Positions 29,077-40,817 are shown, numbered from the stretch's first letter. The stretch is 64,000 nucleotides of DNA from Pythium myriotylum (GCA_023091665.1 JALJCQ010000011.1:1674001-1738000); one strand, 5' to 3'. A program made the numbers and translations. The notes: generated by a model from the letters alone, not told the origin.

Positions 29077-32000
29077 AGCGGTCGAGGCGGACGCGGCCGA
29101 GGTCTCGTGGGAGAACATCAGTCTGTTGACGGTGAACACCAACGGGATCAAGAAGAACGGCCCCCTGTTGATCGAGAACCAGCTCATCAAGAACAGTCTC
29201 TCGTGCGTCCAAGAGACCAAGCTGCGCGACTCGCATCATCTTGCAACGCTCCAATTCCACCATGACTCCAGATTTCAACACCGCCTCTTCGTCAGCGACA
29301 CCAACGCGCACAGTCAAGTTGCCGTTGCTGCACGATCGGGTGGCGTCATGACCGTGCTCCGCTCCGACTTCCCCGGCTTTCAGTCTGCTTGTGAGCAGTC
29401 TTCGTTGACTATTCAAGGCCGCTACTTGGTCGTCCGGGTCGTCGCGAACGGTGCTCCGATCTACATCCACAACGTGTACGCGCCGGTCGATAACTTCGAG
29501 AAGAAGGGGTTCTTCGAAGCGCTACCGTACGAAGTGTTCGAAGACAATGCGACTCACCTGGTGCTCGGTGACCTCAACACGCCACTTGACCCCCTCGTCG
29601 ATGCGTCGGATCCAAGGGCGACAGGAACGACCGGCGGTAACGCGTGTGTGGCGTGGTTGGCCCAACTCGGTGTCGTGGATGCCTGGCGAATCCACCATCC
29701 CGACGAACGCGTCTACACTGGTCCACAGCCTCGACACAACCGTCTCGACTACATCCTCATGTCGGAGGACTTCTGCACCGCGCTATACGGTGACTCCTCG
29801 TACTTTGAGCCCAAGGGTGCCGGCGACCATCTCGCACATCAAGTTGTGTTGCGCGCGATGAGCCAGCCTCAAGGCCACGGGTACTGGCGTTTCCAGTCGG
29901 CGATGCTCGACTTCCCCGATATCGTTGAAGCTATCCAAGGCGAAGCGACGACTGTGCTTGCTGCGTTACGGCGCTCCTCCAACCCGGGCAAGGTGTGGCA
30001 CAAGTGGAAGAAGGGCATGCGTCGTCAGCTTCAAGCTCTGCAGCGCAAGCTGAAGCGTCAAGGCGAGACCGCCACCACCGAAGCTCGTCAGGCACTTGCC
30101 CACGCGGCTGCGGCATACCGGTCGGAGCGAAGCGATCGCGCGCAGACGGTGTTCCAGACCGCACTGACGGCATACCAAGACAGCATCAACTCGGCGCGTC
30201 TTTACAACCAAGACTCGGCTTTCGACTTCCAGGCTCAACACGCGGAGAAGTCATCCAAGTACTTCTTTCGACCGCTTGACGGATCCTTGCGGAGAGTCAG
30301 CATCGAAGAAGTGCGGCTTCAAGATGGCTCAGCATCAAGCAACCCCGCGGATATCGCGGCTGCCTTCAATCAGCACTGGGGCGGTATCATGGGCGATGTT
30401 GAGCGCGGTGGTGTTGTCGTCCAAGAGCCTGAGCAGAGCCAGATTGACCGGATGCTCGACACGATCGACCGCCGACTGTCTGAAGACGAGCAAAATATCC
30501 TCAACGCTCCGATCACAGCGGCGGACCTCGCCAGCGCAGTCAAGAAGATGCGCGCATCGTCGGCGCCCGAGATGGATGGGCTTCCAGCTCCGTTCTACCA
30601 AGTTGCTCCAGACGTGTTCGGTGAATGCCTCGAGATCGTGTTCAACTACCAGCTTCAGCGAGGAGAGCTCCTTTGGTGCCAACGCCAGTCTGCGATCAGC
30701 CTACTCCACAAGAAGGGATCCCGAGCTGACCCAGGCAACTATCGCCCGATTGCTCTGATGGGTGTCGACGTGAAGGCGCTGTCGAAGGTTCTCGCATTTC
30801 GGCTGCAGTTGTTCCTGACCAAGCTTGTGCACCAAGACCAGAAGGCTTTCGTGCGTGGTCGCTCTCTGCATCACCACGTTCGTTTCGTGAGTGACCTGCA
30901 AGACCTCGTCACCGCGCGCGACGAAGAAGCCTACGCCATGTTCCTCGACTTTGAGAAGGCGTACGACCGCGTCAACTGGAACTACACGATTCAGGTGCTC
31001 GATCGGATGGGGTGTGGCGGGGCGTTCTCGTGGTGGGTGAAGCTCCTGTACACCCGTCCACACGCGCATCTCATGATCAACGGCTTCGTGCAAGACCCTC
31101 TCTGCCCAACGCGCGGAGTCAAGCAAGGTGATCCGCTGTCGGCGCTGCTGTTCTTGCTTGTTATCGAGCCACTCGGTAACCTGCTCCGCCAGCACGAAGA
31201 ACATGGGATCTGCTTGACAGCGGATGCCACCGTCGCGAGTATTTTCTTCGCCGACGACTCGACGTTACTGTCGGGCTCTATCGCTGGTGTCGAGGCGCAA
31301 CTTGGGTTGGTCGAAGAATACTGTCAAGGCTCCGGCGCCAAGCTCAACGTGAACAAGTGTGTGCTGATGTCGCTGCATCGAACGCGGCGATGCCCGGGCA
31401 TACCAGGTGTGCAGGTTCTCGATGAAGACTCCACGGTCAAGTTCCTCGGTCTCCTGTTCGGTCAACGACGCACAACGGAATTGATTGTTGAAGACCTCGA
31501 TCGACGCTTCTTTGACGGGTTCAAGCAGTGGTTTCGGCGCGCACGGACGCTCCAAGGCAGGCTCCTCGTCGCCCAGACCATGGTGCTCTCACGTCTGTGG
31601 CACTACACTGCTCACGTTGTTGTGCCGCCAGGACGAGTGAAGAAGTGGCAAGCCGCGCTACACCGGTTCGTCTTGAGTCGGCGCTACGAACGCGACGCTC
31701 GGCATGTCCAGTTGATCTCGAACGAATTTGTCAACCTGCCGCGCGAGTCTGGGGGTCTGCAGGTACCGAGTCTCGACGGTGTGCTCAAGCGACAGTCACT
31801 GCAGCTCCTGCTTCAGTTCACGGCAGCTTCGGCATCGACGACCGGCAACTGGACGGTAGCAGGAGTCGAGCTGCTGCGGATCAGTCTTCCGCGGTGGGGC
31901 CCGCAGAGGCCACTCGACTTTCTCTACGTCAGTCCGTGGCGGCATCGAGGCTCGATCGAGTGGGACCAGCTCTCTTCGTGGTGGCGTGCGGCCTGGAAGA

Positions 32001-33214
32001 CTTGGTACGCTATCAAGTGGCCGGTGTCGTGGCTCGACCTCCCTCCAGAAGACCGTCTTGCGTTTGCACTCGACCAACCGATCTGGTTCCATGGCGACAA
32101 GAACTTCCAGTTCCTCCCAACCAGCCGTTCCGACACAACGCCGTCCCAGCATCGTTCTCTCAGCATGATTGCAGAGCCGCAACGAAGCTTCCGTCGGCAA
32201 GTTGCCCGTGTCTTTCAGTTGCGATCTCTTCGTGACTTCGCTGGTGAAGGCGACAAGTGGCCGAGCGCGATCGAGTTTGCTGAGCGACATGTCGACTACA
32301 CCCAAGTCTCCATCACCCCGTATCGACAGTACACGTGGCTGCTCAAGCTTCACGAGGAAGCCACGCAAGTTTTCGGGCGTCTCTGCACAATGTGCTCTGT
32401 CCCAGTCGATGGAGTGCTACCGACGGCGCCTGAGCACCAACATCCGCGAGTCGGTGTGAAGATCAACGACCGTGTGTGCTGGGTGCCGCGCATTCCACGA
32501 TCCCAACTGCTCCGCCTGGTGTGGCAAGCTCCAGAGCCGACGAGAACGCATCCGCTGTTCTTCCACGACCCTCGAGCGCCTACTGACGTGGTCCTCCGAT
32601 TCAACAAGCTCCGCAAGCGTCTGCGTGTGTTGCTCCTCCCGATATACGAAGACCTCCAGTTCCGCTTGGCGTACGGCTTGTTACCGACTCGCTCACGCTT
32701 CTCGTTCATGACGGTGGCAAATCCCGGCATCGTGTACTGTGTTCGACAAGGCTGCAACTCAGTGGAGACGGCGCGTCATTTGTTCTTCGAGTGTGTGCTG
32801 CCGACTGTGATATGGCGCGACATCTTCCGTGATATGTCGGTGTTCTTCACATCTCGACCCTCCTGGACCGACATTGTCTTCGGTAAAGCCATCCGCGTTG
32901 CTCCCGTGTGGAAGGACCACGCAGAAGAAATCCAAGACCTGTGGCAAGTCATCCGTGCTGTGGTGCTTCACCTGTTGTGGACTGAACGCAATGGGCGACT
33001 GTTCAACGGGCGGTCCCCGATGCCAACAATTGCAGCACTGCGTGTGGTGTATACGACTGTGGGTGCTCATGTGCGTGCGTGTCTTCGACGTGTGTACGAC
33101 GATGTGCAGCGTGCTTCGCTTCAGGTTGTGTTGTCAAGTCTCCAGTCTACGCCTTCGCTTGGTGCCTTCATGCAAAACAACATGGGGTTGTTTGCAGTTC
33201 GCTTTTTGGCATAA
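29048..33214 (+). CDS. LINE ORF2: endonuclease - reverse transcriptase (copy 3, mosaic)
   Basis: Open over its full length. Type A at the N-terminus (NGPLLIENQ, HSQVAVAA), type B between about 30015 and 31099 (KKGMRRQ, AEKSSKYFF, APEMDGLPAPFY, NYTIQVLD), type A again from 31111 (VASIFFADDSTLLSG, KINDR, RQGCN). It thus combines the type A catalytic FADDSTLL with the type B Gly-to-Glu change in the early RT motif. Frame starts after a TAG, with no nearby AUG. Confidence 0.92.
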   Translation: MPDRSASTAKAVEADAAEVSWENISLLTVNTNGIKKNGPLLIENQLIKNSLSCVQETKLRDSHHLATLQFHHDSRFQHRLFVSDTNAHSQVAVAARSGGVMTVLRSDFPGFQSACEQSSLTIQGRYLVVRVVANGAPIYIHNVYAPVDNFEKKGFFEALPYEVFEDNATHLVLGDLNTPLDPLVDASDPRATGTTGGNACVAWLAQLGVVDAWRIHHPDERVYTGPQPRHNRLDYILMSEDFCTALYGDSSYFEPKGAGDHLAHQVVLRAMSQPQGHGYWRFQSAMLDFPDIVEAIQGEATTVLAALRRSSNPGKVWHKWKKGMRRQLQALQRKLKRQGETATTEARQALAHAAAAYRSERSDRAQTVFQTALTAYQDSINSARLYNQDSAFDFQAQHAEKSSKYFFRPLDGSLRRVSIEEVRLQDGSASSNPADIAAAFNQHWGGIMGDVERGGVVVQEPEQSQIDRMLDTIDRRLSEDEQNILNAPITAADLASAVKKMRASSAPEMDGLPAPFYQVAPDVFGECLEIVFNYQLQRGELLWCQRQSAISLLHKKGSRADPGNYRPIALMGVDVKALSKVLAFRLQLFLTKLVHQDQKAFVRGRSLHHHVRFVSDLQDLVTARDEEAYAMFLDFEKAYDRVNWNYTIQVLDRMGCGGAFSWWVKLLYTRPHAHLMINGFVQDPLCPTRGVKQGDPLSALLFLLVIEPLGNLLRQHEEHGICLTADATVASIFFADDSTLLSGSIAGVEAQLGLVEEYCQGSGAKLNVNKCVLMSLHRTRRCPGIPGVQVLDEDSTVKFLGLLFGQRRTTELIVEDLDRRFFDGFKQWFRRARTLQGRLLVAQTMVLSRLWHYTAHVVVPPGRVKKWQAALHRFVLSRRYERDARHVQLISNEFVNLPRESGGLQVPSLDGVLKRQSLQLLLQFTAASASTTGNWTVAGVELLRISLPRWGPQRPLDFLYVSPWRHRGSIEWDQLSSWWRAAWKTWYAIKWPVSWLDLPPEDRLAFALDQPIWFHGDKNFQFLPTSRSDTTPSQHRSLSMIAEPQRSFRRQVARVFQLRSLRDFAGEGDKWPSAIEFAERHVDYTQVSITPYRQYTWLLKLHEEATQVFGRLCTMCSVPVDGVLPTAPEHQHPRVGVKINDRVCWVPRIPRSQLLRLVWQAPEPTRTHPLFFHDPRAPTDVVLRFNKLRKRLRVLLLPIYEDLQFRLAYGLLPTRSRFSFMTVANPGIVYCVRQGCNSVETARHLFFECVLPTVIWRDIFRDMSVFFTSRPSWTDIVFGKAIRVAPVWKDHAEEIQDLWQVIRAVVLHLLWTERNGRLFNGRSPMPTIAALRVVYTTVGAHVRACLRRVYDDVQRASLQVVLSSLQSTPSLGAFMQNNMGLFAVRFLA

Positions 33215-33357
33215 AAGAATTTCGTGCCGATTCTTCTTCTTCTTCTTGGCTGTGGAGGGTTTTCAACCAATCGCAGTTCGAGTTCGTCCCGAACACAAGC
33301 CAGAGGAGACCCGCGCGACCGAAGTCAAGCACCAGAATTTTAGACCACAAGGCAAGT

Positions 33358-33431
33358 GTCCGAGCCGGGGTTCGAACCCGCGACCAGTAACTTCGGATCC
33401 ACACTCTTAAACGTCTGAGCTACCCGCAGCT
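33358..33431 (-). other. Antisense tRNA-like module in LINE 3' UTR (copy 3)
   Basis: Same as the type A module of copy 1, with TAGCTCAG and GGTTCGAACCC on the minus strand. Confidence 0.6.
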
Positions 33432-33611
33432 ATTGAACCGACATGTTAAAACAAGTACCTAAACCAGTCAAGACCAACGGAAGTCGACCACCAACTCAAC
33501 AACTGAAGCCCCCAGCCTCGTGACACATTAGTCAAGTGTATAATATTCATCGACGAGGTAGATTAGAGTACTCATAGTCGTATTAAATATAGTTAATACA
33601 GACGCCTTGAA

Positions 33612-33627
33612 ACTGAGCTAACCCCCC
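33612..33627. repeat. Target-site duplication right of LINE copy 3
   Basis: ACTGAGCTAACCCCCC, identical to 26249-26264. Confidence 0.93.
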
Positions 33628-33961
33628 ACATTCGCTTTGCTCGACCAACTCAACATACCATCGCATACACAGCGCTTGCGTCCCAAATACGCTTGGTCCT
33701 ACCACAACCCACACACGGGACCACGCACAGCGCAGTACACGACCTCGTGCGCCATAAAACGCAACAAAACGGACGTCTGATCTCGTAGATCGAAGCACAC
33801 AGTGGTGTATGTGGAGTGACGAGGGTAAGGCCTGTGTGTGGTCGTGGTTGACGGTGAGTGTGTGAGTTTGTGTTGTTTCTGTGTTTGTAGGTGTAATGTG
33901 TAGTTTGGCGTTTTGTGTTTGTGCTGATGCCTGCGCAGGACGTGCAGCCCCTATAGCTCAG

Positions 33962-34195
33962 TTTCAAGGCGTCTGTATTGCTGCACTAGCATTTACGACT
34001 GACTTCTAACTGCTCGCTAATCCCGTGCGGGTTTTATGTTGCTAAGGTTCGGTTGAGTCTCGTGGTTGGCTGGTCGGTTTGTGCTGAGAGGATGAATCCT
34101 TGCGTCATGGTTCGTTGGGTTGTTGAGGTGGTTGTTCTGTTGTCGTTGAAGCTGGGTACTGGGTTAACTTGACCTTCATTTGCTGGTTTGCTGGT
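33962..34195 (-). mobile_element. Short non-autonomous retroelement, unit 6
   Basis: 234 bp, duplications at 33946-33961 and 34196-34211; the LINE 3 3' end and this insertion are separated only by the 318 bp spacer, as at unit 1. Confidence 0.87.
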
Positions 34196-34196
34196 A

Positions 34197-34268
34197 GCCC
34201 CTATAGCTCAGTGGTAGAGCACTCGCTTCGTAAGCGAAAGGTCGGTGGTTCGATCCCGCTTGGGGGCA
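34197..34268 (+). tRNA. trnT-CGU: tRNA-Thr(CGT), unit 6
   Basis: Intact copy; 27,381 bp from the unit 1 gene, the LINE 1-LINE 3 period. Confidence 0.95.
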
Positions 34269-34582
34269 ATCTTTTTGCACACCCACACAAGACACGACCT
34301 CTCACACAACACCACCCCTCTTCCCTCCACGTCCCGCGCTGCACCTGCTACCAGACATCAGGTTGACCAGCAACCACTGTCTCGGTTCTCGTCATCGCCA
34401 CACTCAATGCCATGGACTTACCACCACCGCCACCGAATACAAACCCGTATTCGAGTGTCCGCAACTTCCCCTTGACCACTCGGTATCCACAGAAGACGAA
34501 TCCAACGATTTTCTAGACAGAGACAGGCATGGATATATGGATATGCAACTGGATCGATAGAACGACATACAGACAGCCGCGA

Positions 34583-34585
<3 letters not shown>

Positions 34586-34649
<64 letters not shown>
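34586..34649. repeat. (AG)32 microsatellite, unit 6
   Basis: One repeat shorter than its counterpart in unit 1. No gene in the rest of spacer 34269-35260. Confidence 0.97.
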
Positions 34650-34655
<6 letters not shown>

Positions 34656-35260
34656 AGCGCAGCGCGATACATAGGACACATTTCCCTGCGCTATCAATAT
34701 ACCTGGGCCTCGCTAGTGTGGCCATCCAGCATCCAGCCCACCGAATATCACACTACTGTCACACGCACACACACGAGGTGAGAGGTGACGTCGTGATGCA
34801 ATATCCTATGTATGTGTCCCAAGACACCTTTGACCTTACCTCCCCCTCTGACCATGCGCCATCGCCCATCAATCAACCAGCAGCAGCATCCAGCAGGATC
34901 CAGGAATCCCACCGACGGCTGGGGTGAAACACGCTGCGTGTTGACGCATGAATGCAAAGAGTCTAGGCGTTGCACAGCAGCACGTAGTGCGCCATCGGCT
35001 GGCCACGGTCGATCCGAGCCGTTCCGGCTGGGTCTGCAGTCTAACTCGTTTGTTGCTTTTGCAAACAGATGCGTCGAAGACAACAGCCTATTTGGAGCAG
35101 TGGTCCGAGTTGATAGAGATGCAAGCATGAAGAGTCGGATGGTTGATGTGCATTCTAACGCGCGTGGTGAACGGCGGCGAGCGTGGTTTGTTTTGGTGTG
35201 TTGTAGGTGTAGGGTTTCGTTGGTGGGCGGGAATGCAGTGTGTGGGGTGCGTAGATCGGA

Positions 35261-35341
35261 GACAGCTTGGCCGAGTGGTTAAGGCGCTAGCCTGCTAAGT
35301 TAGTGGGGCAACCCGCGTGAGTTCGAATCTCACAGCTGTCG
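35261..35341 (+). tRNA. trnS-GCU: tRNA-Ser(GCT), unit 6
   Basis: Intact, T5 terminator adjacent. Confidence 0.97.
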
Positions 35342-35494
35342 TCTTTTTCCCAGCCTCCCACTCCGACCTCGGCTCTGTCTCCTCAATTCCTCTTGCACTG
35401 GTCGTGATTCGCACAGAACCTTTTTGTGCCCAAGTGGTTCTCGATGCGTATACCAACGCAAGCACCTAAGGCAGGCGTGCTCCTGTGAAGCCTA

Positions 35495-35519
35495 GGAACC
35501 ACTTCGGTGGTCATCCGCA

Positions 35520-35550
<31 letters not shown>

Positions 35551-35600
35551 GGCCCCTGCGCAAGGATGACACGCATAAATCGAGAAGTATCGCACTTTTT
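35495..35600 (+). ncRNA. U6: U6 snRNA, unit 6
   Basis: Intact core and T-run end. Confidence 0.96.
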
Positions 35601-35844
35601 CCACCCATGTCTTTGGACTCTACATTACTCGACAGACATCCGACACCACCCCCACCAACACACGAAGTCTCGTCCCACGCATCCACGGCGCTCACATGCA
35701 TTCCTTCTCTGGATGACGCTGGGAAGTCTGGGTACCCGTATGATGGGGAAACGACGCAATGGTAGCGGTGAAGGTAGTGGTGGCCGCGAGGGGTGTCCAG
35801 GCTGTGTTCTGGAGGTGATAGAAGGATGGAAAAGGAGTAAAATT

Positions 35845-35916
35845 TGAGGGATGAGGGGATCGAACCCCCGACCGCTGGGACTGGAATCCAGCGCTCTACC
35901 ACTGAGCTAACCCCCC
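35845..35916 (-). tRNA. trnW-CCA: tRNA-Trp(CCA), unit 6
   Basis: Intact empty-site copy. Confidence 0.87.
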
Positions 35917-36250
35917 ACATTCGCTTTGCTCGACCAACTCAACATACCATCGCATACACAGCGCTTGCGTCCCAAATACGCTTGGTCCTACCACAACCCA
36001 CACACGGGACCACGCACAGCGCAGTACACGACCTCGTGCGCCATAAAACGCAACAAAACGGACGTCTGATCTCGTAGATCGAAGCACACAGTGGTGTATG
36101 TGGAGTGACGAGGGTAAGGCCTGTGTGTGGTCGTGGTTGACGGTGAGTGTGTGAGTTTGTGTTGTTTCTGTGTTTGTAGGTGTAATGTGTAGTTTGGCGT
36201 TTTGTGTTTGTGCTGATGCCTGCGCAGGACGTGCAGCCCCTATAGCTCAG

Positions 36251-36484
36251 TTTCAAGGCGTCTGTATTGCTGCACTAGCATTTACGACTGACTTCTAACT
36301 GCTCGCTAATCCCGTGCGGGTTTTATGTTGCTAAGGTTCGGTTGAGTCTCGTGGTTGGCTGGTCGGTTTGTGCTGAGAGGATGAATCCTTGCGTCATGGT
36401 TCGTTGGGTTGTTGAGGTGGTTGTTCTGTTGTCGTTGAAGCTGGGTACTGGGTTAACTTGACCTTCATTTGCTGGTTTGCTGGT
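36251..36484 (-). mobile_element. Short non-autonomous retroelement, unit 7
   Basis: 234 bp, duplications at 36235-36250 and 36485-36500. Confidence 0.87.
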
Positions 36485-36485
36485 A

Positions 36486-36557
36486 GCCCCTATAGCTCAG
36501 TGGTAGAGCACTCGCTTCGTAAGCGAAAGGTCGGTGGTTCGATCCCGCTTGGGGGCA
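36486..36557 (+). tRNA. trnT-CGU: tRNA-Thr(CGT), unit 7
   Basis: Intact. This unit has no counterpart between LINE 1 and LINE 2 and accounts for the extra 2.29 kb of the second block. Confidence 0.95.
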
Positions 36558-36871
36558 ATCTTTTTGCACACCCACACAAGACACGACCTCTCACACAACA
36601 CCACCCCTCTTCCCTCCACGTCCCGCGCTGCACCTGCTACCAGACATCAGGTTGACCAGCAACCACTGTCTCGGTTCTCGTCATCGCCACACTCAATGCC
36701 ATGGACTTACCACCACCGCCACCGAATACAAACCCGTATTCGAGTGTCCGCAACTTCCCCTTGACCACTCGGTATCCACAGAAGACGAATCCAACGATTT
36801 TCTAGACAGAGACAGGCATGGATATATGGATATGCAACTGGATCGATAGAACGACATACAGACAGCCGCGA

Positions 36872-36874
<3 letters not shown>

Positions 36875-36936
<62 letters not shown>
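36875..36936. repeat. (AG)31 microsatellite, unit 7
   Basis: Close in length to unit 6 (32), as expected if one unit was duplicated from the other. No gene in the rest of spacer 36558-37547. Confidence 0.97.
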
Positions 36937-36942
<6 letters not shown>

Positions 36943-37547
36943 AGCGCAGCGCGATACATAGGACACATTTCCCTGCGCTATCAATATACCTGGGCCTCGC
37001 TAGTGTGGCCATCCAGCATCCAGCCCACCGAATATCACACTACTGTCACACGCACACACACGAGGTGAGAGGTGACGTCGTGATGCAATATCCTATGTAT
37101 GTGTCCCAAGACACCTTTGACCTTACCTCCCCCTCTGACCATGCGCCATCGCCCATCAATCAACCAGCAGCAGCATCCAGCAGGATCCAGGAATCCCACC
37201 GACGGCTGGGGTGAAACACGCTGCGTGTTGACGCATGAATGCAAAGAGTCTAGGCGTTGCACAGCAGCACGTAGTGCGCCATCGGCTGGCCACGGTCGAT
37301 CCGAGCCGTTCCGGCTGGGTCTGCAGTCTAACTCGTTTGTTGCTTTTGCAAACAGATGCGTCGAAGACAACAGCCTATTTGGAGCAGTGGTCCGAGTTGA
37401 TAGAGATGCAAGCATGAAGAGTCGGATGGTTGATGTGCATTCTAACGCGCGTGGTGAACGGCGGCGAGCGTGGTTTGTTTTGGTGTGTTGTAGGTGTAGG
37501 GTTTCGTTGGTGGGCGGGAATGCAGTGTGTGGGGTGCGTAGATCGGA

Positions 37548-37628
37548 GACAGCTTGGCCGAGTGGTTAAGGCGCTAGCCTGCTAAGTTAGTGGGGCAACC
37601 CGCGTGAGTTCGAATCTCACAGCTGTCG
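37548..37628 (+). tRNA. trnS-GCU: tRNA-Ser(GCT), unit 7
   Basis: Intact, GCT anticodon. Confidence 0.97.
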
Positions 37629-37781
37629 TCTTTTTCCCAGCCTCCCACTCCGACCTCGGCTCTGTCTCCTCAATTCCTCTTGCACTGGTCGTGATTCGCA
37701 CAGAACCTTTTTGTGCCCAAGTGGTTCTCGATGCGTATACCAACGCAAGCACCTAAGGCAGGCGTGCTCCTGTGAAGCCTA

Positions 37782-37806
37782 GGAACCACTTCGGTGGTCA
37801 TCCGCA

Positions 37807-37837
<31 letters not shown>

Positions 37838-37887
37838 GGCCCCTGCGCAAGGATGACACGCATAAATCGAGAAGTATCGCACTTTTT
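37782..37887 (+). ncRNA. U6: U6 snRNA, unit 7
   Basis: Intact ACAGAGA, AGC and T run. Confidence 0.96.
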
Positions 37888-38131
37888 CCACCCATGTCTT
37901 TGGACTCTACATTACTCGACAGACATCCGACACCACCCCCACCAACACACGAAGTCTCGTCCCACGCATCCACGGCGCTCACATGCATTCCTTCTCTGGA
38001 TGACGCTGGGAAGTCTGGGTACCCGTATGATGGGGAAACGACGCAATGGTAGCGGTGAAGGTAGTGGTGGCCGCGAGGGGTGTCCAGGCTGTGTTCTGGA
38101 GGTGATAGAAGGATGGAAAAGGAGTAAAATT

Positions 38132-38203
38132 TGAGGGATGAGGGGATCGAACCCCCGACCGCTGGGACTGGAATCCAGCGCTCTACCACTGAGCTAACCC
38201 CCC
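38132..38203 (-). tRNA. trnW-CCA: tRNA-Trp(CCA), unit 7
   Basis: Intact empty-site copy. Confidence 0.87.
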
Positions 38204-38537
38204 ACATTCGCTTTGCTCGACCAACTCAACATACCATCGCATACACAGCGCTTGCGTCCCAAATACGCTTGGTCCTACCACAACCCACACACGGGACCAC
38301 GCACAGCGCAGTACACGACCTCGTGCGCCATAAAACGCAACAAAACGGACGTCTGATCTCGTAGATCGAAGCACACAGTGGTGTATGTGGAGTGACGAGG
38401 GTAAGGCCTGTGTGTGGTCGTGGTTGACGGTGAGTGTGTGAGTTTGTGTTGTTTCTGTGTTTGTAGGTGTAATGTGTAGTTTGGCGTTTTGTGTTTGTGC
38501 TGATGCCTGCGCAGGACGTGCAGCCCCTATAGCTCAG

Positions 38538-38771
38538 TTTCAAGGCGTCTGTATTGCTGCACTAGCATTTACGACTGACTTCTAACTGCTCGCTAATCCC
38601 GTGCGGGTTTTATGTTGCTAAGGTTCGGTTGAGTCTCGTGGTTGGCTGGTCGGTTTGTGCTGAGAGGATGAATCCTTGCGTCATGGTTCGTTGGGTTGTT
38701 GAGGTGGTTGTTCTGTTGTCGTTGAAGCTGGGTACTGGGTTAACTTGACCTTCATTTGCTGGTTTGCTGGT
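38538..38771 (-). mobile_element. Short non-autonomous retroelement, first of two at unit 8
   Basis: Counterpart of 8872-9105, with duplications at 38522-38537 and 38772-38787. Confidence 0.87.
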
Positions 38772-38787
38772 AGCCCCTATAGCTCAG

Positions 38788-39550
38788 TTTCAAGGCGTCT
38801 GTATTGCTGCACTAGCATTTACGACTGACTTCTAACTGCTCGCTAATCCCGTGCGGGTTCTATGTTGCTAAGGTTCGGTTGAGTCTCGTGGTTGGCTGGT
38901 CGGTTTGTGCTGAGAGGATGAATCCTTGCGTCATGGTTCGTTGGGTTGTTGAGGTTGTTGTTCTGTTGTCGTTGAAGCTGGGTACTGGGTTAACTTGACC
39001 TTCATTTGCTGGTTTGCTGGTATGTTGATGCTGGGTGAGTTGAGTGTTGGTTGGGTTGAAGCTGGGTTGGCTGAATGCCGGTTGGGTTGATGCTGGGTTG
39101 CTTGAATGCTGGTTGGGTTGAGGTTGGTGTCGGTGAGTGCTGGTTGGGTTGAGGTTGGTGTCGGTGAGTGTTGGTTACCCAACGGTCTCGTGAGTGAAGG
39201 TTGGTGGCTGGGTGCCGTGAGTGTTGGTCACGGCGTGGGTTGATCAGCGGTGGGTTGATATTAGAGTCGACCGGGTGGCCGAGCTCTGGCGCGCGCTCTC
39301 CATGTGGTGAATGTCGGCTCTCCCGATGAAGCCGAAGGAAGCACGCATGGGATGCCGACTGGTCGGCGCGGTGGCGGCAGCGTCCCGATGCCAAGCTTCT
39401 TGCGCTTGGTCTTGGCTCTCGCAGCACCCTTGGTCATGGCGACTGGGTGTGGAGAGGGTCGGGGGTGATGGGCTGGCAGCTGGGCTGGGTGCTTGGACTG
39501 GACACTTCTGGACTTGGTCACTTGAGGGGTAGCGAGCAAATTGCGAAGTG
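38788..39550 (-). mobile_element. Long non-autonomous retroelement, second of two at unit 8
   Basis: 763 bp counterpart of 9122-9884, including the extra minisatellite repeat and the GAGGTTGTTG variant; right duplication 39551-39566. Confidence 0.82.
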
Positions 39551-39551
39551 A

Positions 39552-39623
39552 GCCCCTATAGCTCAGTGGTAGAGCACTCGCTTCGTAAGCGAAAGGTCGG
39601 TGGTTCGATCCCGCTTGGGGGCA
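39552..39623 (+). tRNA. trnT-CGU: tRNA-Thr(CGT), unit 8
   Basis: Intact; exactly 29,666 bp from the unit 2 gene. Confidence 0.95.
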
Positions 39624-39937
39624 ATCTTTTTGCACACCCACACAAGACACGACCTCTCACACAACACCACCCCTCTTCCCTCCACGTCCCGCGCTGCACC
39701 TGCTACCAGACATCAGGTTGACCAGCAACCACTGTCTCGGTTCTCGTCATCGCCACACTCAATGCCATGGACTTACCACCACCGCCACCGAATACAAACC
39801 CGTATTCGAGTGTCCGCAACTTCCCCTTGACCACTCGGTATCCACAGAAGACGAATCCAACGATTTTCTAGACAGAGACAGGCATGGATATATGGATATG
39901 CAACTGGATCGATAGAACGACATACAGACAGCCGCGA

Positions 39938-39940
<3 letters not shown>

Positions 39941-39972
<32 letters not shown>
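39941..39972. repeat. (AG)16 microsatellite, unit 8
   Basis: Equal to unit 2. No gene in the rest of spacer 39624-40583. Confidence 0.97.
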
Positions 39973-39978
<6 letters not shown>

Positions 39979-40583
39979 AGCGCAGCGCGATACATAGGAC
40001 ACATTTCCCTGCGCTATCAATATACCTGGGCCTCGCTAGTGTGGCCATCCAGCATCCAGCCCACCGAATATCACACTACTGTCACACGCACACACACGAG
40101 GTGAGAGGTGACGTCGTGATGCAATATCCTATGTATGTGTCCCAAGACACCTTTGACCTTACCTCCCCCTCTGACCATGCGCCATCGCCCATCAATCAAC
40201 CAGCAGCAGCATCCAGCAGGATCCAGGAATCCCACCGACGGCTGGGGTGAAACACGCTGCGTGTTGACGCATGAATGCAAAGAGTCTAGGCGTTGCACAG
40301 CAGCACGTAGTGCGCCATCGGCTGGCCACGGTCGATCCGAGCCGTTCCGGCTGGGTCTGCAGTCTAACTCGTTTGTTGCTTTTGCAAACAGATGCGTCGA
40401 AGACAACAGCCTATTTGGAGCAGTGGTCCGAGTTGATAGAGATGCAAGCATGAAGAGTCGGATGGTTGATGTGCATTCTAACGCGCGTGGTGAACGGCGG
40501 CGAGCGTGGTTTGTTTTGGTGTGTTGTAGGTGTAGGGTTTCGTTGGTGGGCGGGAATGCAGTGTGTGGGGTGCGTAGATCGGA

Positions 40584-40664
40584 GACAGCTTGGCCGAGTG
40601 GTTAAGGCGCTAGCCTGCTAAGTTAGTGGGGCAACCCGCGTGAGTTCGAATCTCACAGCTGTCG
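40584..40664 (+). tRNA. trnS-GCU: tRNA-Ser(GCT), unit 8
   Basis: Intact, T5 terminator adjacent. Confidence 0.97.
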
Positions 40665-40817
40665 TCTTTTTCCCAGCCTCCCACTCCGACCTCGGCTCTG
40701 TCTCCTCAATTCCTCTTGCACTGGTCGTGATTCGCACAGAACCTTTTTGTGCCCAAGTGGTTCTCGATGCGTATACCAACGCAAGCACCTAAGGCAGGCG
40801 TGCTCCTGTGAAGCCTA

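Larger units (their letters stand above)
26265..33612 (+). mobile_element. tRNA-targeted LINE, copy 3 (A/B/A mosaic, full length)
   Basis: 7.35 kb. Junctions as for copy 2, but only one extra C precedes ACTTCTCG. The 3' UTR and both outer parts of ORF2 carry type A variants, while about 1.1 kb in the middle of ORF2 carries type B variants. It therefore arose by recombination or gene conversion between the two types, or retrotransposed from such a recombinant. Confidence 0.94.
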
